A DNA stretch of 9,075 nucleotides from Lentisphaerota bacterium (lineage in GTDB: Bacteria > Verrucomicrobiota > Kiritimatiellia > RFP12 > JAAYLN01). Within the stretch, counting starts at the first letter, position 1; every line of letters starts with the position of its first letter. This document shows positions 6,108-9,075 of the stretch, in pieces. The notes beneath the pieces were generated by a model. The model was given only the letters and a program-made list of their open reading frames with translations. It was not told where the DNA came from and did no database searches. The stretch spans positions 1-9,075 of the forward strand of contig JAAYZJ010000053.1 of assembly GCA_012514915.1 (NCBI GenBank), written 5' to 3'. The position numbers were made by a program, and so were the translations under genes.

Positions 6108-7585
6108 AAGGGGTTCTCGCCGGGATAGCGCGTGCCGGCCGGCAGGGGCGTGTGGAGCGCCGCGACGCCCAGCAGGCGCACGGCGTCGAACAGCGTCCGC
6201 CCGGCATGGGCGAAGCCGAAGCCGCCGTGGTGCGGGAAACGCCGCTCGATCAGCACATGGCGGTAGAAGCGCGCGAAATCGCGAATCCCGACGACCCCGA
6301 TACTGCCGAAGGAGTGCGGCGCGATGTCGAGAAACTCCCCTTCGGCCAGGTAGCTCTCCAGCCGCGCATCAGCCGTGCCCTGCAGACGGAACAGCGTCGT
6401 CGGCCCGGGCCGGATCTGCCCTTCGAGCGTGCCGCGCGTCACGTCGGGCGCGGCGCCGCCCTCCAGGCCGCGGTTCATGATGAGCTGGTACTTCATGGCG
6501 CACGACTTCATGCAGGAACTGCAGGTGTTGCCGCAGTGGAAGCCCATGAAGAGGTCGCGTGCCGCGATCCCCTGCAGCCTGGCGCCCCGCAGGAGTTCGG
6601 CGGGGACCGAGTTGTTGATGTCGAGCAGCGTCGCGGGCTGCAGCGTGGCGCACTGCAGCATGTATTCCGAGAGCGCGCCGTACAGGTCGACCTCGCAGGC
6701 GACGGGGATGCCGCGCCCCGCGAGCCGGCTGTTGATGTAGCAGGGGACGAACCCAAACGCCCGCTCGAAAGCGGGCCAGCACTTGTTGGCGAACACGCCG
6801 TACGCGGAGGCCCCCAGATTCTGTTCGTAGAATTTCGTCAGCGCCAACTCGTATTGAGCCAGGCGCGGCAGGAGATCGGGCCACGCACAGCGCCCGTTGA
6901 GCTCCCGCGCCATGTCGGCGGCGATGGCCGCGATCGCGGTCTGATCCGACGCGGCGTCCTCGAAGGCGGCGAGCAGGTCGAGTTCGGAGTTCTCCATCAC
7001 CGCGACGCCCAGATCGACGAGCGGCTGGATCGGCGCGTGGCAGGCGAGGAAGTCCTGCGGGCGCGGCCCGAAGCCGAACACCTTGAGGTTGCGGATCCCG
7101 ACCACCACCCGGGCGACCGCCGCGAAGTCGGCGATCATCCGCGCGATTTCGCGCGGCAGGCCAACGGGCGCCTGCGGCACATGCACCGGCAAGCGGCGCA
7201 GGCCGATGTTGTAGGAACAGTTCAGCAGACCGCAGAGCGCGTCGCCGCGGTCGGTCGCCAGCACCGCGCGGTTCTCCTCGGCGGCGGCGCAGGCCATGCG
7301 CGGACCGGGAAAACGCTGCAGAAAGAGGGTCGTCGGGCCCTCGGGGCCGAAGTTGCCCAGATAGGCCACCGCCGCGTTGCAGCCCCGGGCAAGGAGTTCG
7401 TCGCAGGCCGCCACGGCCTGCTGCTCGTTTTCGATGGTGACCGAGGCCGCCACGGCATCGACCTTGAGTTTCTTCAGCTCCCGCATCACGGCCGCCAGCC
7501 GCTTCTGGGTCAACGACACGGGGAAACAGTCGCGCGACACGCCGACGATGCCGAGCCTGATAGCCGGGGTGTTCATGAGTTGCAT
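6098..7585 (-). CDS. L-fucose/L-arabinose isomerase-family protein
   Basis: This cytoplasmic aldose-ketose isomerase is predicted to turn L-arabinose into L-ribulose, judging by the araB and araD genes beside it. The family fold includes FucI and AraA. Probable Mn2+-binding residues are E298 (in ACEVDLYGALSEY), D322 (in TLLDINN) and H452 or H453 (in FPHHGGFGF). At 495 residues it is shorter than FucI (about 590) and close to AraA (about 500). The C-terminal half (ITRGTLEG-like 382-389, TTLFRLQGTADARL 396-409) resembles uncharacterised 'fucose isomerase' proteins more than classical AraA. A cysteine cluster, C351, C355, C358 and C362 (CX3CX2CX3C), follows the conserved FHCGN segment. ATG 7585 has AGAGGAG about 7 nt upstream and overlaps the end of araD by 13 nt; ATG 7576 would give a 4-nt overlap but a poorer site. 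The true substrate might be L-fucose, D-arabinose or another sugar. Confidence 0.85.
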   Translation of the reverse strand: MQLMNTPAIRLGIVGVSRDCFPVSLTQKRLAAVMRELKKLKVDAVAASVTIENEQQAVAACDELLARGCNAAVAYLGNFGPEGPTTLFLQRFPGPRMACAAAEENRAVLATDRGDALCGLLNCSYNIGLRRLPVHVPQAPVGLPREIARMIADFAAVARVVVGIRNLKVFGFGPRPQDFLACHAPIQPLVDLGVAVMENSELDLLAAFEDAASDQTAIAAIAADMARELNGRCAWPDLLPRLAQYELALTKFYEQNLGASAYGVFANKCWPAFERAFGFVPCYINSRLAGRGIPVACEVDLYGALSEYMLQCATLQPATLLDINNSVPAELLRGARLQGIAARDLFMGFHCGNTCSSCMKSCAMKYQLIMNRGLEGGAAPDVTRGTLEGQIRPGPTTLFRLQGTADARLESYLAEGEFLDIAPHSFGSIGVVGIRDFARFYRHVLIERRFPHHGGFGFAHAGRTLFDAVRLLGVAALHTPLPAGTRYPGENPFGA

Positions 7586-8295
7586 GTTCGGTCTCCTCTG
7601 TGGTCGCCGGGCTGGCCGTAGTAGGCGCCGGGGCCGTGCTTGCGGGAATAATGCTTGTCGGTCAGGTAATCGGGCAGCGGCGCGGCCGCGGGATTCAGCA
7701 TCCAGGTGAGGGCCGCCATCCGGGCGACGGCCTCCAGCGCGACGGCGTTGGCCACGGCCTGGCCGGGATCGGCGCCCCAGGCGAAGGGACCGTGCCCGGC
7801 GGCCAGGACGGCGGGCATGGCAACGGGGTCGAGGCCGCGGAAGCGTGCGACGATCAACGCGCCGATCGCGGCCTCGTAGTGTCCCTGGACTTCCTCGCGG
7901 GACGGGAGGCGCGCCACGGGCACCGTGCCGCGGAAATGGTCGGCGTGCGTCGTGCCGAGGCAGGGGAGCTCGCGTCCCGCCTGGGCGAACGCCGTGGCGT
8001 GCGTGCTGTGGGTATGCACGATACCACCGATGCCGGGAAAGGCCCGGTAGAGGGCGGCGTGCGTCGGCGTGTCCGACGAGGGGGCATGGCGCCCCTCGCG
8101 CACCTGGCCGTCCAGATCGACGACCACCATCGCCTCCGGGGTCAGGCGGTTATACGGCACGCCGCTGGGCTTGATCACCAGCAGACGGCTCTCCCGGTCG
8201 AAACCGCTGGCATTGCCCCAGGTCAGGCTGACGAGCCCCTGGCGCACGAGTTCGAGGTTGGCGGTGCAGACGAGCGCTTTCAGGGTGTCGAGCAT
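7573..8295 (-). CDS. araD: L-ribulose-5-phosphate 4-epimerase
   Basis: This class II aldolase-type enzyme converts L-ribulose 5-phosphate to D-xylulose 5-phosphate, feeding the pentose phosphate pathway. The 240 residues align along the whole length of E. coli AraD (231 aa). Recognisable segments are LVSLTWGNAS (21-30), VIKPSGVPY (40-48), SSDTPTHAALYRAFP (73-87), GGIVHTHSTHA (90-100), TTHADHFRGTVP (115-126) and GHGPFAWG (167-174). The Zn ligands by homology are D75, H94, H96 and H168. The catalytic pair is D119 and Y226, equivalent to E. coli D120 and Y229. Twelve extra C-terminal residues after AYYGQ arise where the gene runs into the isomerase gene, which it overlaps by 13 nt. It follows araB after 27 bp. 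Its own ribosome-binding site is weak, so translational coupling to araB is likely. Related UlaF or SgbE enzymes of ascorbate/xylulose pathways are less likely, given the AraB-type kinase. Confidence 0.94.
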   Translation of the reverse strand: MLDTLKALVCTANLELVRQGLVSLTWGNASGFDRESRLLVIKPSGVPYNRLTPEAMVVVDLDGQVREGRHAPSSDTPTHAALYRAFPGIGGIVHTHSTHATAFAQAGRELPCLGTTHADHFRGTVPVARLPSREEVQGHYEAAIGALIVARFRGLDPVAMPAVLAAGHGPFAWGADPGQAVANAVALEAVARMAALTWMLNPAAAPLPDYLTDKHYSRKHGPGAYYGQPGDHRGDRTCNS

Positions 8296-8322
8296 GTGTG
8301 GTGGGCCGTGTGGGTCGATCCG

Positions 8323-9075
8323 CTAGCGGCTGCGCCGCGCCTCGCGGATCGCGATCAGGCGTTTCATGACGGCGCTCATCGAACCGTTCCAGGCCGGCGT
8401 GCCGAACCCGTCGTGAAGCTGGCGGTAGAGCGTCAGGAGCTCGCGATAGACGGCCACCGACGCGGGGTTGGGTTGGTAGGTCAAGTCGCGGACGCGGCAG
8501 AGACGCTGCTGGGCGGCCGCGGCGGAGGGGAAGGCCCCCGCGGCAACGGCGCCGAACAGGGCGGCGCCGAGGGCGCAGGTCTGGTCCGAGGCGGCGATGA
8601 CGAGCGGCAATTCGAGCACGTCGGCGTAGATCTGCATCAGCAGCGGGCTCTTCACGGCGAGTCCGCCGCAGGTGACGACTTGCTCGACGGGAATACCGTA
8701 TGCGCGGACGCGGTCGATGATCATGCGAGCCCCGAAGGCCGTCGCCTCGACGAGCGCGCGGTGGACTTCGGGCGCCGTGGTGTGGAGCGTCTGGCCAAGC
8801 AGCAGGCCGGAAAGCCGGGCATCGGCGAGGATCGTGCGGTTGCCGTTGTTCCAGTCGAGCGCCAGCAGTCCGCTGGCGCCCGGCGCGAGCGCGGCGGCCG
8901 CCCGGTCGAGGGCATCCAGCTTCGCGCCGGGCGTGGATCCGAACGCGTCGGGCGTCAGTTGGGCGGCAAACCAGAGGAACAGATCGCCGACGGCCGATTG
9001 CCCCGCCTCGATCGCGAGGCATCCGGGGAGGACCGAGCCGTCGACGATGCCGCAGACGCCGGGAATGTCGGGCAC
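8323..9075 (-). CDS. araB: Ribulokinase, C-terminal part, cut by window edge
   Basis: This FGGY-family kinase phosphorylates L-ribulose with ATP to L-ribulose 5-phosphate. Only the last 250 codons are in the window; AraB is about 560 residues, so some 300 are missing and the start lies beyond 9075. The visible part aligns with the C-terminal domain of E. coli AraB: IPGVCGIVDGSVLPG (4-18 of the visible part), EAGQSAVGDLFLWF (23-36), DWNNGNRT (74-81, compare DWFNGRRT, a segment typical of ribulokinases), VEATAFGARMI (109-119), CGGLAVKSPLLMQ (136-148) and ASDQTCALGAALF (162-174). Xylulokinases lack the DWxNGxRT segment, which supports AraB. It is the first visible gene of the operon and ends 27 bp before araD. 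The operon promoter is outside the window. Confidence 0.93.
   Translation of the reverse strand: MPDIPGVCGIVDGSVLPGCLAIEAGQSAVGDLFLWFAAQLTPDAFGSTPGAKLDALDRAAAALAPGASGLLALDWNNGNRTILADARLSGLLLGQTLHTTAPEVHRALVEATAFGARMIIDRVRAYGIPVEQVVTCGGLAVKSPLLMQIYADVLELPLVIAASDQTCALGAALFGAVAAGAFPSAAAAQQRLCRVRDLTYQPNPASVAVYRELLTLYRQLHDGFGTPAWNGSMSAVMKRLIAIREARRSR

Noticed and set aside
6152..7621. A 489-codon open frame on the plus strand, antisense to the isomerase gene
   Set aside because: Same reason: it mirrors a well-supported gene, has no family signature and has no convincing ribosome-binding site.

Overview
This is a GC-rich bacterial chromosomal window of mostly housekeeping and sugar-catabolic genes. 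All the large genes lie on the minus strand, with one small plus-strand gene near the left end. No rRNA, tRNA, CRISPR array, transposase or phage gene is visible. The taxon cannot be fixed from the window alone. The gene content and the structured intergenic repeats would fit a GC-rich Gram-negative such as a member of the Verrucomicrobiota/Kiritimatiellota/Planctomycetota group, but this is a low-confidence impression.

Layout from left to right: (1) 1-335 is non-coding and dense in palindromes. It holds a REP-like inverted pair of hairpin units (1-112), another hairpin (109-126), a 70-bp-spaced direct repeat, and a good sigma70-type promoter. (2) 348-527 (+) encodes a 59-residue Lys/Arg-rich protein of unknown function. 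(3) 555-998 (-) encodes an Rrf2/IscR-type regulator with a probable Fe-S cysteine cluster. (4) 1107-5663 (-) is a full-length glutamate synthase large subunit, gltB. (5) 5664-6097 is intergenic. It holds a near-consensus sigma54 promoter and a leader hairpin for gltB, plus an AT-rich island bounded by a 13-bp perfect inverted repeat. (6) 6098-9075 (-) is a tight operon, transcribed ribulokinase (araB, cut by the window edge), L-ribulose-5-phosphate 4-epimerase (araD), then an L-fucose/L-arabinose isomerase-family protein.

How the genes fit together: gltB makes glutamate from glutamine and 2-oxoglutarate, and the sigma54-like promoter suggests control by nitrogen status. The gene for its usual small subunit (gltD) is not next to it. 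The sugar operon looks like a complete L-arabinose to D-xylulose-5-phosphate route. The isomerase step is not carried by a recognisable classical AraA but by a FucI-like enzyme with a cysteine cluster next to its predicted active site. The most unusual signals are that isomerase in an araBD operon, the sigma54 promoter before gltB, the REP-like inverted pair at the left edge, and the AT-rich repeat island. I see no clearly new defence or mobile system.
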